Of a stretch of DNA of 64,000 nucleotides, positions 26,401 through 36,432 are shown one piece after another. The notes beneath the pieces are model-generated. The model saw only the letters and a list, made by a program, of their open reading frames with translations, searched no databases and was not told where the DNA came from. The position numbers were made by a program, and so were the translations under genes. Position 1 is the stretch's first letter; each line of letters begins with the position of its first letter. The stretch is from Zygaena filipendulae (lineage: Eukaryota; Arthropoda; Insecta; Lepidoptera; Zygaenidae). The stretch spans positions 2,132,001 through 2,196,000 of the forward strand of contig OU015664.1 in NCBI GenBank assembly GCA_907165275.2, written 5' to 3'.

Positions 26401-29400
26401 TACTCCAAAAAAATACATTTACAACGTTTCTTATGGCATAAAGATTAATAAGTTCTAATATCTTGGCATCTAGAACGTTTGGAAATGCGTTTTTAGGCCG
26501 CGCGTTATGGGCAAGGAATGTTGTTGGTCATAGTGAATAAGGGCTCAGAAGTTGAAATATGTTGATATGACATAAAATTGTTTGACAGCCATAAAATTGT
26601 ACTGCACCAGTAGTAATAATAATAATTCACTTCACAACACACAGATCTACTTGATCCCAAAGTAGCTTGAGTCGTGGAAACCAAGCCATTGTAACATAAT
26701 TACATAATATATTACACTGTAGATATATAAACACGCCCAGACTGGAAAGTGGAACCCTGTGTTCATCACACAAAGTCCACCGCCCCCCGGGAATCGAACC
26801 CGGAACCTAACGATTAGCGGGGTAGGCATGGTGACCTACTGCGCCAATCAGGTCGTCAGTAATAAAATTTAAAGACTGATCAAAGTGTTTACATATCGAT
26901 GCTGCTGACTGTACAAGGGAACCGAATGAACTGCCCACCACTGCTGCGTTTGAACTTCTCGAAACTTGGTGAAGTTCCTCGGGAACTCTCAAACTGCAAT
27001 CGAACCCTCACCACGTATACCTAACCAATAAACCAGCGGGATTGTCTGCAATGATTTCAATGAAGCTTCTTCTATAGTGCCTAGTTAGTTTCGACCACAG
27101 AACAGAAAATAACAGATAGAAGGGACATCAACTTAGTTTAGTATGAAAACAGATGAAAACCAGTGTCGCCGGGTGATTTTCGCACACAAAACTATTCATG
27201 AAATGTGTTAAACGCTTTATGGTTACGTTTTAACTTAGTCACTGTTTTCAAAATTCCCAGTTTTGGGAATATTGTGGTAAATATACTGTGGGATGGCAGC
27301 AAAAGAAGTTTTGGGCAAGTTGGAGCATTTGCTTTGTGTTTTTGACAGTCACCGCCGCACTCAGAGTCAACTTTAATGATTACTTAGTTATGTATAGATT
27401 TTTAAAACAAAACTGCCGCAATCAGAGACGTTCAGTAAATTAATGTTAATTGGAATTTAATAAGATGTAACTTGATTAGTTAAATGCCAATTAACATTAA
27501 TTTATTAAACTTGCCTGATTGCGACAGTTTTGTTTTAAAAATCTTTACTTTACTAAGTAATAATTAAAGTCGACTCTGAGTGCGGCGGTTAGAGTGAGTG
27601 GTGAACGACCTGTGCGCCAGATCCTTGGGCACGGCCAGCGGCAGGAACTTGGGCTTCTGGCTGATCGAGTCGATGAACGGCAGCGACACCACCTTCGCGT
27701 CGTACGACACTGCAACAATGTAGAGCAACAATCATAACAATGTTGACCCTGACAACCATGGAATGGAGACCCAGGACAAGACGGAGGAATAAACACACTT
27801 TTTACCCCACCCCGGTTACTGTGTCTAGACTGTAATATAAAAAAAAAACTATGTAGGTACTTTTCTAATGAATCCTTTACTATTAAAAATGCGAATGTTA
27901 GTTTATTTGTGTGTTTGTTAAACTTTCACGCCTCAACCGATTATCATGAAATTTTTGCATACACGTTGTAAGCAGTACAGAGAAGGACACAGGGCCTTTT
28001 TAGGGAATTCCTGCGCGTGAAACCGCGGGAAACAGCTAGTAAATAAATATAAAAAAATACATTGAAATGATTATTATAATTATAACTAGTTTGTAAAAAA
28101 TATTCGTTTGTAAATGATTTTTTGTCAACTTGCTGTATCTGTGTGTGTGTCTGTTGTACAATGAAAAATATTCCATTTCATTTTATTCTATTCTATTCTG
28201 TTCTGTTCTGTTCTGATATGTTCCGTTCCGTTCCGTTCCGTTCCGTTCCGTTCCGTTCCGTTCCGTTCCGTTCCGTTCCGTTCCGTTCCATTCCATTCCA
28301 TTCTATTCTATTCTATTCTATTCTATTCTATTCTATTCTATTCTATTCTATTCTATTCTATTCTATTCTATTCTATTCCATTCTATTCTATTCTATGTAC
28401 TATAAGTATAACGTGCGAGACGATTACCCGGCCACGGCGCGACCTTGTCCCCGTGGAGGGCGGTGCAGGTGTCGGACAGCGGCCGGAACACGTAGTCCCA
28501 GCCGTTCTTGTTGTAGCGCCAGCCGCGCGAGTTGAGCACCAGCGTGCGCTCGTTCGCGTACGCGAATATCAGGCAGTACACGATGTGGTGCAGCTGGCAA
28601 CCGAAGCCGCAGCCCTGCAAGTGCACGCACGCACACACACACACAAGGTCAAACTATTTTATCACAAAGACAAAAGTCAAATAATTTTATCACAAAGACA
28701 AGGTGAAATCATTTTATCACAAAGACAAAGGTCAAATGGTTTTATCACAAAGACAAAGAGCAAATAGTTTTATCCCACAGACAAGGTAAAATAATTTTAA
28801 CATTTAATTTTAATTCCAAGTTGACTCAAAGGGTGTCAGGTATCAGGGAGCCAATCTCACATGGGGATCTCGGCAAATATCGCCACAGTTTCTTTTTTTT
28901 TTCAAAAAACAGTAAGTACTTTGCGAGAGAACATGTTTAAATTAAGTAAAACATAATATTGTGTGTGCGTGCCGCGTGCCGGGCGCTCGCTCGCACCTTG
29001 TTCAGGTTGCAGACCACCTTGCGCGCGGCCCGGCAGTCGGCGGGGTGCTGCAGGTGCCGCAGCCGGCGCTGCACCAGGTCGCTCACGTTGCGCGCCTCCG
29101 CCTGCCGCCACTCGCGGTGCCCGTCCAACTCCTCCAGTTTGCGCTGGTCCGACAACAACGATCTGGTAGGAAGCAATAGGTTATATGACCACATTTTAGT
29201 TCTTAATCCATCGTATAGAACTGCGAATAATAAAAAAAACCGCAATGTTAAGGGGCTATCTACCAAATCACTTGATAGACGGATTTTGATTTTAGACGGT
29301 TTCAATAAAACATTGAGAATAAGAAATTAAAATATTTATGTAACCAGTAAAACGACAGCGCTCGCTAGAAAAAAAAATTACGACAGTTATATGTATTACG

Positions 29401-32400
29401 ATGTATATCGGTTACTTAGGTTTTCATTATAACCAGTGTAAAATTGGAAAATGTAGGTATGCGAGTTTATCACTTGTCGAAAGCACCGTGAAAACAATCA
29501 GAAGCGATAAATAAAATAATTATATAATAAACGAAAAGGAACTATTATTCGAACACCGACCTTTTCCTATCGGCAACAAGGTCGAGAATCGACTGTATCT
29601 TCTCAGCCTTGGCTTCGTCCAGCATAAGTTTGTTGAGTTCGCTGTTCACGAAGTACCAGAGCTCCTTTGTGTTGGAGTATATCCTTCTCCTCAACGTCTC
29701 GTACTCTTCGGACGGCCCCTGACCGGCGAGCAGGGCTCCCGCGTCCAAGTCTTTTAAACTGAGTCCTGACAACCTTAAATATTAAAAAATCATTCCACAA
29801 CGCTGATCACACACACTAAAGCTTGTATTGTTAAAAGTTAAAAACCAAGCAAGACCTGATAGTTGTTTTTTTTTTTTAACATTATTTCAAAACAAATTCA
29901 ATGATTTTTTTTATAATAATGGCCATCATTATAGTCTAATGAAAGCTTGTCCCGGAAGTTGAATCAGTGTAATGTAAAAAAAAATAAAATAGTTTTTATA
30001 TGATGACGAAAAATCGTCAAAGTGCAAGTCGGACTCTCGCAACGAGGATTCCGTACAGCCGTATAATTACAGCCGTTAATATAAAGATACGTCTACGCGT
30101 TCCTGAGAAACGGAGAGAGAGTCAGACAGACACACGGACGGAGAACGAAGCAATGCTACAAGTTTTCCCATTTGCCTTTTGAGGTACGGAACCCTAAAAA
30201 TAAGAAAACTTACTCTGAGGACTGTCTGATCTGTGCGACGAGGTTGCTATGCTGGTGTTTGAGAGCCCCCAACTGTGCGGTCACCAACTTCAGCCTCTCT
30301 TGGACCTCTAGCGACTCTTCGACGTTGCCGCTGCATCTATCGTGGGCAAGACCTGGCATTAGTTTTCACACTATTTGTACACCTAAAGATGATTCCAGAA
30401 TTAGGTTTAATGGGATTACATTGCCCGATGACCTTGAAGATATAGCCTCTTTACTTATAATATGTATTGCTTGCCCAGTAGTAAATAATGCACCACAGGC
30501 GATGCGGGGTGCTTCTCGTTGGAACTTGTTACTTTCAAGTTTTTCTTTATTATTTAATAAAATAGTACATTGTTATCCTAGGGGTGAAAGTAACTTATTT
30601 AGTCCCGAGACGGGGTTTGGCGCCCGAGCGTAGCGAGGGCGCTAATAGATCGAGGGACTAAATACGTCTTTCTCCCGAGGGTAACACTGTGCTTTTCATT
30701 ACGAATGCAAGGAAAGTCAAAATAAAAATAGGAATTAGCTAAAGAAAAAATGAGTGAAGATCGGATAGTCGCTTGACACTTTCCCACCTATTTCTTTTTC
30801 TTTGGCCGGCTAGCTATTCAGCCAGTATTTTTTATTTACATTGTGGCGACCTAAAAAAATATTATCTTTAATTATTAAGTATTAATTAAAGAAAATAAAA
30901 AAATATAAATAGGAATTAGCTTAAGAAAAAGTGAGTGAATTTTATTTTAATTAATACCTACTTAAACTTTACGTTATTTCAATTTTACATCGCACTGGCT
31001 GTATAGAAAGTTGGAACATGGTTCAATAGAAATGTGAAAATAGACCTAGTTTTTTTTAATAATTTGACAGTTGTCAGTTGAAAGCGATTCTCCCTAGGGC
31101 TGAAAAGGGTTACTTTCAACCCGCTTCTCAGGCAACTTCAGACCTACTTTCCGAGTATGAGTAATGAAATAGTACATTGTTATCCTAGGGGTGAAAGTAA
31201 CTTATTTAGTGCCGAGACGTGGTTTGGCGCCCGAGCGTAGCGAGGGCGCCAATAGATCGAGGGACTAAATAAGTCTTTCTCCCGAGGGTAACACTGTGCT
31301 TTTCATTACGAATGCAAGGAAAGTCAAAATAAAAATAGGAATTAGCTAAAGAAAAAATGAGTGAAGATCGGATAGTCGCTTGACACTTTCCCACCTATTT
31401 CTTTTTCTTTGGCCGGCTAGCTATTCAGCCAGTATTTTTTATTTACATTGTGGCGACCTAAAAAAAATATTATCTTTAATTATTAAGTATTAATTAAAGA
31501 AAATAAAAAAATATAAATAGGAATTAGCTTAAGAAAAAGTGAGTGAATTTTATTTTAATTAATACCTACTTAAACTTTACGTTATTTCAATTTTACATCG
31601 CGCTGGCTGTATAGAAAGTTGAAACATGGTTCAATAGAAATGTGAAAATAGACCTAGTTTTTTTTTAATAATTTGACAGTTGTCAGTTTAAAGCGATTCT
31701 CCCTAGGGCTGAAAAGGGTTACTTTCAACCCGCTTATCAGGCAACTTCAGACCTACTTTCCGAGTATGAGTAATGAAAAATAATATTCAAATAAAAAAAT
31801 ACCAAGACGTCATTACGTTTTTTTTTGTGTCAAATTATGCTTAACTATTCAGCCGTTTATGAAGAGAATATAAGAAGATTAAGGATTACGTTATTTCCAA
31901 AAGTTTCTAAAAAGTTTAAACAATCTTTATCTAATATATAAAATACTCGTGTCACAACACAATGTTCGTTCCCATACTCCTCCGAAACGGCTTGACCGAT
32001 TCTCATGAAATTTTTTATGCATATTCAGTAGGTCTGAGAATCGGCTACTATCTATTTTTCATCCCGGAATTCCCGCGGGAACTCCGAAACTCACGCGGGT
32101 GAAACCGCGGGGCGCAGCTAGTACTTATATAAAAATGAATAGTTGTTCGTTTATCTCGCTAAAGCTCGAGAATGGCTGGACCGATTTGGCAAATTTTGAT
32201 CTTGAAATATTTGTAAAAGTTCAGGGAAGGTTTAAGAAGTAAGCCCGAACTCACGCGAGCGAAACCGCAGGGCACAGCTAGTACAATAATTTATATGTAA
32301 ATAAAGTACAATAAATAAATATTTGTTATAAACTTAAGAATAGTATAGCAAACAGGCAAACTAGTTCGCCTTATTCTCGAGCCGAGTACACATTGTTATT

Positions 32401-34667
32401 TGTTTTAAAGTGGCTTAACATGTGACATGATTCAATTTAACGTTCAGGGCCCTTATTCACTATGACCATAACATGCCGCGTTAAGATAAGACCCCGCAAA
32501 AACTGTCTTTCCCTCGTAATGAAAGAAGTTTTACTGCAAAAAAATACATTTACAACGTTTCTTATGGCATAAATAATAATAATTTCTAATATTTTGGCAT
32601 CTAGAACGTTTGAAAATGCGTTTTTGGGATGCGCGATATGGGCAAGGAATGTTGTTGGTCATAGTGAATAAGGGCCCAGTCTGTTGAATGGTCAGAGAAA
32701 AGAAATTGACTAGAGATGACATGTAGGCGAGGCAGGCGCGCCACGGTTGCAAAGGAAGTTAGTGCAATGGGCATGTTGACTAATTTTTATTTTTTAGTCC
32801 GTCTTGTAGATTATTAAAAAATATTGGACACGTATTTTTTCTTTTTTTACGTAAATAAAAACTAACGGCGATATATTGAGTTGAAATTTCGCGTGACGTC
32901 ACTATTCTGACAGTTTGTATGGCGGTTTGAGCGGTTAGTGACGTCACGACCCCCTCACCCTAAACTTTAATGCACTTTATCTCTGTATATTTAAATTTAT
33001 TTGAAAAAGCAAAAAATACGTGTCTATTGTTTTTTTATTTTCTAACTGACGGCCTAATTAGAATTTTGATTTTCAAAAGTAGTCCACATCCCCATTGCTC
33101 AACTTACCCAAAACTTATTTAGCTAGTAACTCAATTCTCAAGTATATTTTCCACAGTATTCCCAAACTGTGAATTTTGAAAACAGTGACTAAGTAAAAAC
33201 GCAGGAAAAACCGTTTCATACATTTCTTTACGTTAGTGAATGTTTTAGTGCGTGATGAAATAGTTTTGTGTGCGAAAATCGCCCGGCGACGCTGGTTTTC
33301 ATCTGTTTTCATACTAAACTAAGTTGATGTCCCTTCTATCAGTTATTTTCTGTTCTGCGGTTGAAAGAATATTACGAGACTGATAAGGTTGTGTCACCTC
33401 ACGCATAAATTCAACAGATTTAGTGTACGTATAAAATTGAATCGTGTTTAGCCATTTAAATAGGTAATTATCATGCTACTAGGTAGCTACCTAAATTAGT
33501 TAATCTCTATGATACTCATACTATAAAGATCGTTCTTCTATATAGGCATTGCAGATTAACTTAAGAGCTAGAATTTATTAAGAATTTAGATGTTTAGTAA
33601 CTGAGTAAAATTTACGTGTTATGTAAGACCAATTTGAAATTTTAAGCTACATATATATCAAAAATCTACTGTTCAATAATAATAATTATTATTTAACTAA
33701 AAATCTAACTAAAGCTATATATAATAACGTCCTAGTTCTCACCTGTCTACACAGCTGTGAAGCAAATAAACACAAAATACATTTTAATCATTATTTACAG
33801 ACAACGATATAATTATATTTATTATTAGCTAGCTGTTAACCGCGGTTTCTTCCATGTTAATTTTGTCGTAAAACCACATAACTGATGTGCCAATTTTTTT
33901 TATGATATACGAGTGATGATTTATCAAGAAACTATCCCCTAGCCAAAAGGTTGACTGGTAGAGAATGATGCCTTAGGCATTAAGTCCGCCTTTTGTACGT
34001 AAATGTGCAATAAAGAATATAAATACTGTCTTAGAATATGTCTTAAAAATTGTACTGGCTTTTGCAAATAAATAAATTATTTTTATTTATTATTATTATT
34101 AAATAAATAAAAATAAATGTATATGAGTGTACATGCGTTATTTTTTGGATAGTTAATCGAAGGCTAGAACTATTTGGGTATACCCAAAAAGTTTTTTTTT
34201 TTGGGAAAATTCCTATTGTCATTTTTTTAGTCCGTCCTGTAGATTCATAAAAAGTATTGGACACGTATTTTTTCCGTTTTTAAATAAAAAAAAATAACGG
34301 AGATACGTTGAGTCGAAATGTCGCGTGACGTCACAAGCAGGTGCAGTTTTTACCCGCATAATTAAGACGTTACGAGCCCCCACTCCCAAACTTTATTGCG
34401 CTTTATCCAAGTATATTTTCATTAGTTTGAAAAGGCAAAAAATACTTGTCTATTATTTTTTTTTTATCCAACTGACGAACTAAAAAGAATTTATAGTCAA
34501 ATAGCCTATTAAGGATTTCTCCGAGTATCTCACCTCAACGGCGATATCACGAAGTAAGTGACGACGATCCATATGAGTATGAGAACAACGGCGGCCCGCT
34601 TCCAGTTGGCGAGGTACATCATCAGATAGTTGGCGGCCGTGGTGTGGCCGTCCACGTAGGACTTCAT
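20421..34667 (-). CDS. FUT8: Alpha-1,6-fucosyltransferase (core fucosylation of N-glycans)
   Basis: Twelve minus-strand exons join in phase into about 587 residues: 34667-34534, 30336-30214, 29773-29561, 29162-28997, 28614-28428, 27709-27610, 26275-26138, 24408-24255, 23318-23145, 22606-22412, 21819-21745 and 20525-20421. The product is a type II Golgi enzyme that moves fucose from GDP-fucose to the innermost GlcNAc of N-glycans. Visible: a transmembrane segment at residues 25-41, a coiled-coil stem (about 45-155), the catalytic domain with [14 protein letters not shown] (356 on), YLATDD (to 403), [14 protein letters not shown] and [10 protein letters not shown] (485 on), and a C-terminal SH3 domain with [13 protein letters not shown] and GLIPWYK. 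Length matches animal FUT8 (human 575). The insect orthologue is usually called FucT6. Oddities: nine alanines (residues 510-518) in the SH3 region, a weak exon-3 donor (GTCGGT), and repeats hugging many splice sites. No disabling mutation was seen. Confidence 0.97.
21411..21712 (+). mobile_element. MITE of the TTAGTCCGTC family
   Basis: Left TTTTAGTCCGTCGTGTAGATTA, right (inverted) TTAGTCCGTCAGTTAGAAAA. TGACGTCA sits at 21521-21528 and TTGACGTCA ends at 21574. It lies in the last FUT8 intron; a truncated relative is at about 21165-21300. Confidence 0.8.
22120..22401 (+). repeat. 11-bp minisatellite, about 25 copies
   Basis: Tandem units of the type TCTAGTGCGGC / TCGAGTGCGGT with drifting central bases. 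The array ends 10 nt inside the FUT8 intron that follows exon 10 (22606-22412), so the donor directly abuts it. Confidence 0.9.
22640..22740 (+). mobile_element. Half copy of the ATAGATGGGCAATC foldback element
   Basis: Contains ATAGATGGGCAATCCACCC, AAGCACCGGGTTTAAACCC and GATAAAAACC, matching one arm of the element at 50323-50453. Confidence 0.55.
22860..23001 (+). mobile_element. Truncated Helitron 3' half
   Basis: From CGGCTGGACCGATCATC through GGGGTACAGAGAAAG and TTCCCGCGGGATCTCC to GGAGCAGCTAG. It lies in the FUT8 intron between exons 9 and 10. Confidence 0.65.
23501..23683 (+). repeat. Pentanucleotide array (GGTGC)n passing into (GGGGC)n
   Basis: Starts as GTGTGGTGTGG, becomes about ten GGTGC units, then over a dozen GGGGC units, then returns to GGTGC and GTGTGG. 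In a FUT8 intron. The GGGGC block has G-quadruplex potential on the plus strand, the non-template strand for a minus-strand gene's antisense. Confidence 0.95.
24217..24249 (+). repeat. (GT)n microsatellite beside the FUT8 exon 8 donor
   Basis: GTGTGTGTGTGTGCGTGCGT continuing to GTGCGTGCAC. It ends 5 nt inside the intron after exon 8 (24408-24255). A comparable (CA)n at 28624-28646 abuts the exon 5 acceptor. Confidence 0.9.
24945..25230 (-). mobile_element. Two minus-strand Helitron remnants in tandem
   Basis: 24945-25075 carries GTTCCCCGCGGTTTTACCC and GGAGATCCCGCGGATATTC. 25080-25230 repeats the theme (TTTCGGAGTTCCCGTGGG, CCCCTGACAACGTGTATGC) and ends in CACATTTTTAATATTAGTA. Confidence 0.65.
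26317..26545. mobile_element. MITE, GGGCCCTTATTCACTATGACC family (copy 1)
   Basis: Left end GGCCCTCACACACTATGACC is diverged. The right end, inverted, is GAGCCCTTATTCACTATGAC. The interior (CGCGTTAAGATAAGACGCCG, GGCATCTAGAACGTTTGG) matches 32447-32677. The left end is 41 nt upstream of the FUT8 exon 7 acceptor. Confidence 0.85.
26613..26857 (-). mobile_element. tRNA-derived SINE (copy B)
   Basis: Minus-strand copy with GACGACCTGATTGGCGC head, GGTTCGATTCCCGG B box, GATGAACACAGGGTTCC and a TTATTATTATTACTA tail. In a FUT8 intron. Confidence 0.85.
27090..27325 (-). repeat. Dispersed repeat, inverted partner of 33115-33350
   Basis: Contains GATAGAAGGGACATCAACTT, AGTATGAAAACAGATGAAAA and TTAACTTAGTCACTGTTTTC, all present inverted at 33115-33350. 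The two copies lie in FUT8 introns on either side of exons 2-6. Confidence 0.75.
27351..27589. mobile_element. Hairpin MITE, CCGCACTCAGAGTCGAC family (copy 2)
   Basis: Ends ACCGCCGCACTCAGAGTC and, inverted, ACCGCCGCACTCAGAGTCGA. Inner arms TTAATGTTAATTGG and CCAATTAACATTAA. Inserted 20 nt downstream of the FUT8 exon 6 donor in transcript sense. Confidence 0.9.
27873..28039 (+). mobile_element. Non-autonomous Helitron, Lep1-like (shorter form)
   Basis: TCCTTTACTATTAAAAATGC start after A, AAACAGCTAG end before T. The GC-rich core is reduced to GGGAATTCCTGCGCGTG. Confidence 0.75.
28178..28396 (+). repeat. Pentanucleotide array with four unit types in blocks
   Basis: Consecutive blocks of TTCTA/TTCTG, then about 15 TTCCG, a few TTCCA, and about 20 TTCTA. 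Each block is homogeneous, showing successive expansions of mutated units. It ends 31 nt from the FUT8 exon 5 donor (exon end 28428). Confidence 0.95.
28645..28797 (+). repeat. 29-30 bp tandem repeat, about five copies
   Basis: Units of the type TTTTATCACAAAGACAAAGG followed by TCAAATGGT, with drift. It sits just upstream of FUT8 exon 5 in transcript sense. Confidence 0.9.
30561..31777. repeat. Tandem duplication of a 607-bp segment
   Basis: Copy 1 30561-31167 and copy 2 31168-31777 differ by only a few bases (for example GACGGGGTTT versus GACGTGGTTT). The unit begins AATAGTACATTGTTATCC, includes GGCGCCCGAGCGTAGCGAGG and ends CCGAGTATGAGTAATG. In FUT8 intron 1, just upstream of exon 2. The similarity implies a recent event or gene conversion. 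Confidence 0.95.
31930..32121 (+). mobile_element. Non-autonomous Helitron, TCTAATATATAAAATACTCG type
   Basis: Starts TCTAATATATAAAATACTCG after A and ends GGGGCGCAGCTAG before T. Contains CGAAACGGCTTGACCGATTC. An inverted relative is at 51201-51379. A shorter remnant with the same 3' end follows at 32130-32281. Confidence 0.85.
32447..32677. mobile_element. MITE, GGGCCCTTATTCACTATGACC family (copy 2)
   Basis: The termini GGGCCCTTATTCACTATGAC and (inverted) GGGCCCTTATTCACTATGAC are perfect over 20 bp. No coding capacity. FUT8 intron 1. A third, partial copy is at 44556-44610. Confidence 0.9.
32765..33096 (+). mobile_element. MITE of the TTAGTCCGTC family (complete copy)
   Basis: Ends CAATGGGCATGTTGACTA and (inverted) CAATGGGGATGTGGACTA define the full TIR. 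Inner TTTAGTCCGTCTTGTAGATT, and TGACGTCA at 32894-32901 and 32939-32946. Confidence 0.85.
33115..33350 (+). repeat. Dispersed repeat, inverted partner of 27090-27325
   Basis: GAAAACAGTGACTAAGT, GGTTTTCATCTGTTTTCATA and AAGTTGATGTCCCTTCTATC are the reverse complements of the other copy. FUT8 intron 1. Confidence 0.75.
34205..34506 (+). mobile_element. MITE of the TTAGTCCGTC family
   Basis: TTTTAGTCCGTCCTGTAGATT on the left, one TGACGTCA at 34326-34333, right end GACGAACTAAAAAGAATTTA. FUT8 intron 1, ending 28 nt from the exon 1 donor. Confidence 0.75.
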
Positions 34668-34684
34668 GCTGCCCCCGGCATCAT
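34664..34684 (-). promoter_or_regulatory. uORF overlapping the FUT8 start codon
   Basis: ATGATGCCGGGGGCAGCATG on the minus strand: two consecutive ATGs open a six-codon frame (MMPGAA) whose TGA stop shares bases with the FUT8 ATG (ATGA). Such an arrangement can lower or couple translation of the main frame. Whether these ATGs lie in the mature mRNA depends on the transcription start, which I cannot see. Confidence 0.5.
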
Positions 34685-35313
34685 CACTCGTAGTAGCGAG
34701 ACCCTACTGTTACGCCGCGGCGGTCTAGAACACGGAAAAAATATATTAAATTAGCTGTTCTCCGCGGTTTCACTGTCAATAATTTAGGAGTTCCCGCGGG
34801 AATTCCGGGATAAAAGATATGCTATGTGTTAATTCAGGTAATAAAACATCAGCATGCCAAATTTCTAACTAAAAAAAACTATTTGAATACGTGGTGCAAT
34901 GATATTATAAGTATTATTGACGTGGTGTACATTCTACTGGTTGACTGTACAACGCTATATGAATTATGATTTATGATGTATTGTTTTCGGTAGGTAGGTA
35001 ATTTTTGTTCGAACTGCGATTGTGATTTGTGACATGACCTTTCGCCCTGAACCTAACGCGTGTGTTAGCAATATTCAGATTTGACTATTGCAAGTCCGAC
35101 AGTATTTACCACGAGTGTAATAGATGTATTGGTATAATATTATGGTTAAAGTTCTAAAACTATATACCCCGTAGGTATATTACACATATCTCCACCCCCC
35201 CTCCCCCATTTAACCAAAGAAAAAAATAATTAAAGGCACTTTTTTAGAAATATGGAGACACAACACAATAATGGTAAGTGTACCTATATTGTAACTACAA
35301 AAATAAAATAGAC

Positions 35314-35460
35314 TAATGCTACTGCTCCACCTGCGTTAACGTTAACGTTGATGTTAATGTCTAACGTGGTAATGTTAGTGAGTTAACGCTTTAAAATGTT
35401 GACCACATCTAAATTAGCGCACTAATTAACGCGTAAACACGCAGGTGAAGCAGTAGCATA
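35314..35460. mobile_element. Short MITE, ATGCTACTGCTTCACCTGCG termini
   Basis: Left ATGCTACTGCTCCACCTGCG and right (inverted) ATGCTACTGCTTCACCTGCG match at 19 of 20 positions. The interior is rich in GTTAACG/TTAACG. Confidence 0.8.
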
Positions 35461-36241
35461 AAAATAACAAAAACATGTGACAGTCTACACGCAAATATTC
35501 CATTGATTGAGTACCTTAATAGATATATAATTATAATCCTGACGAATGATTTCTGACCTAATGCATGCAATCATAATATTTACAAGTATTAAATTAAATA
35601 TCATTGAATGCATGTAGGTATGTCACCAAGACTGAAATAATGTAATTCGGATATTAAATATAATAGATTAGAAGTCCAATTCGGATATTAGCCATTAGGT
35701 ACTTACAAAACAAATATTGTTTTTATTTGAGTTCTGGAAGTTAGTTTTGTTTTTCTAACTGTAGATGTTATTTCTTTCTTTCTGTTTATGTTTATTGTAA
35801 ATTAACCTCAGTTCTAGATTTCCCTTCAGCTGGGTCACACTGCACACGTCGACACATTTAAGTACCTACTTCGCATACAACATCTATTATTCTCCATCAC
35901 ACATCAGCTACAGCTCGGTTATAACTTTTATCTAAGCACATCACGTATATGTCATATTACGTACGATACACATAAAACGAAGGGTCACAAGTAGGCAGTC
36001 ACGAAGTCACAACGTACAACGAGCCCAATCCGAGATGAATGGAACGGATCGAATGCACGGGAATAAATCAACGTATAGCGCGCCAGAAATAGAGTTGTTA
36101 ACGTTCATAATGCTATTCGATATAGAGTAGTTAATCACGCAGTTAATCCGCTGCGAAGCGGAGCGGGTGGAAGTAAGGGGCTGCCAGATATAGTAAGCAC
36201 GAAATCTGACTCCTCTATGGCATGACCATAACACGCCCTGT

Positions 36242-36432
36242 GAGGCCTTTTGCACATTATAAGAAATTTTCTTGTGACTTACATGCATCCGACAAAAATT
36301 ACTATGCGCGTGTCTTATCGGACATTTCTTGTAATATGCACGGTCCCATATAACAACCAAAGCGACTGGATGCCTTATAAGACATTTCTTATAAGATACA
36401 AGAAAACTTCTTATAATGTGCAAAAGGCCTTA
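36242..36432. mobile_element. Foldback MITE, GGCCTTTTGCACATTATAAG termini
   Basis: Left GGCCTTTTGCACATTATAAG then AAATTTTCTTG; right (inverted) the same 20 bases then AAGTTTTCTTG. Secondary internal pairs (TTATAAGACATTTCTTATAA) add to the hairpin. The long antisense frames here are products of this palindrome. Confidence 0.85.

Noticed and set aside
28122..28535. 137-codon Ser/Phe-rich frame
   Set aside because: Translation of the TTCCG/TTCTA array plus antisense of FUT8 exon 5.
28645..28797. Regularly spaced 29-30 bp repeats that might suggest a CRISPR array
   Set aside because: Units are directly adjacent without unique spacers, and the context is a eukaryotic intron.
30172..30633. 153-codon plus-strand frame
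   Set aside because: Half is antisense to FUT8 exon 2 and the end runs into the 607-bp duplication. The middle (30360-30540) is mildly protein-like on both strands but I recognise nothing.
36007..36423. 138-codon minus-strand frame
   Set aside because: Mostly the foldback MITE at 36242-36432, which gives open frames on both strands.
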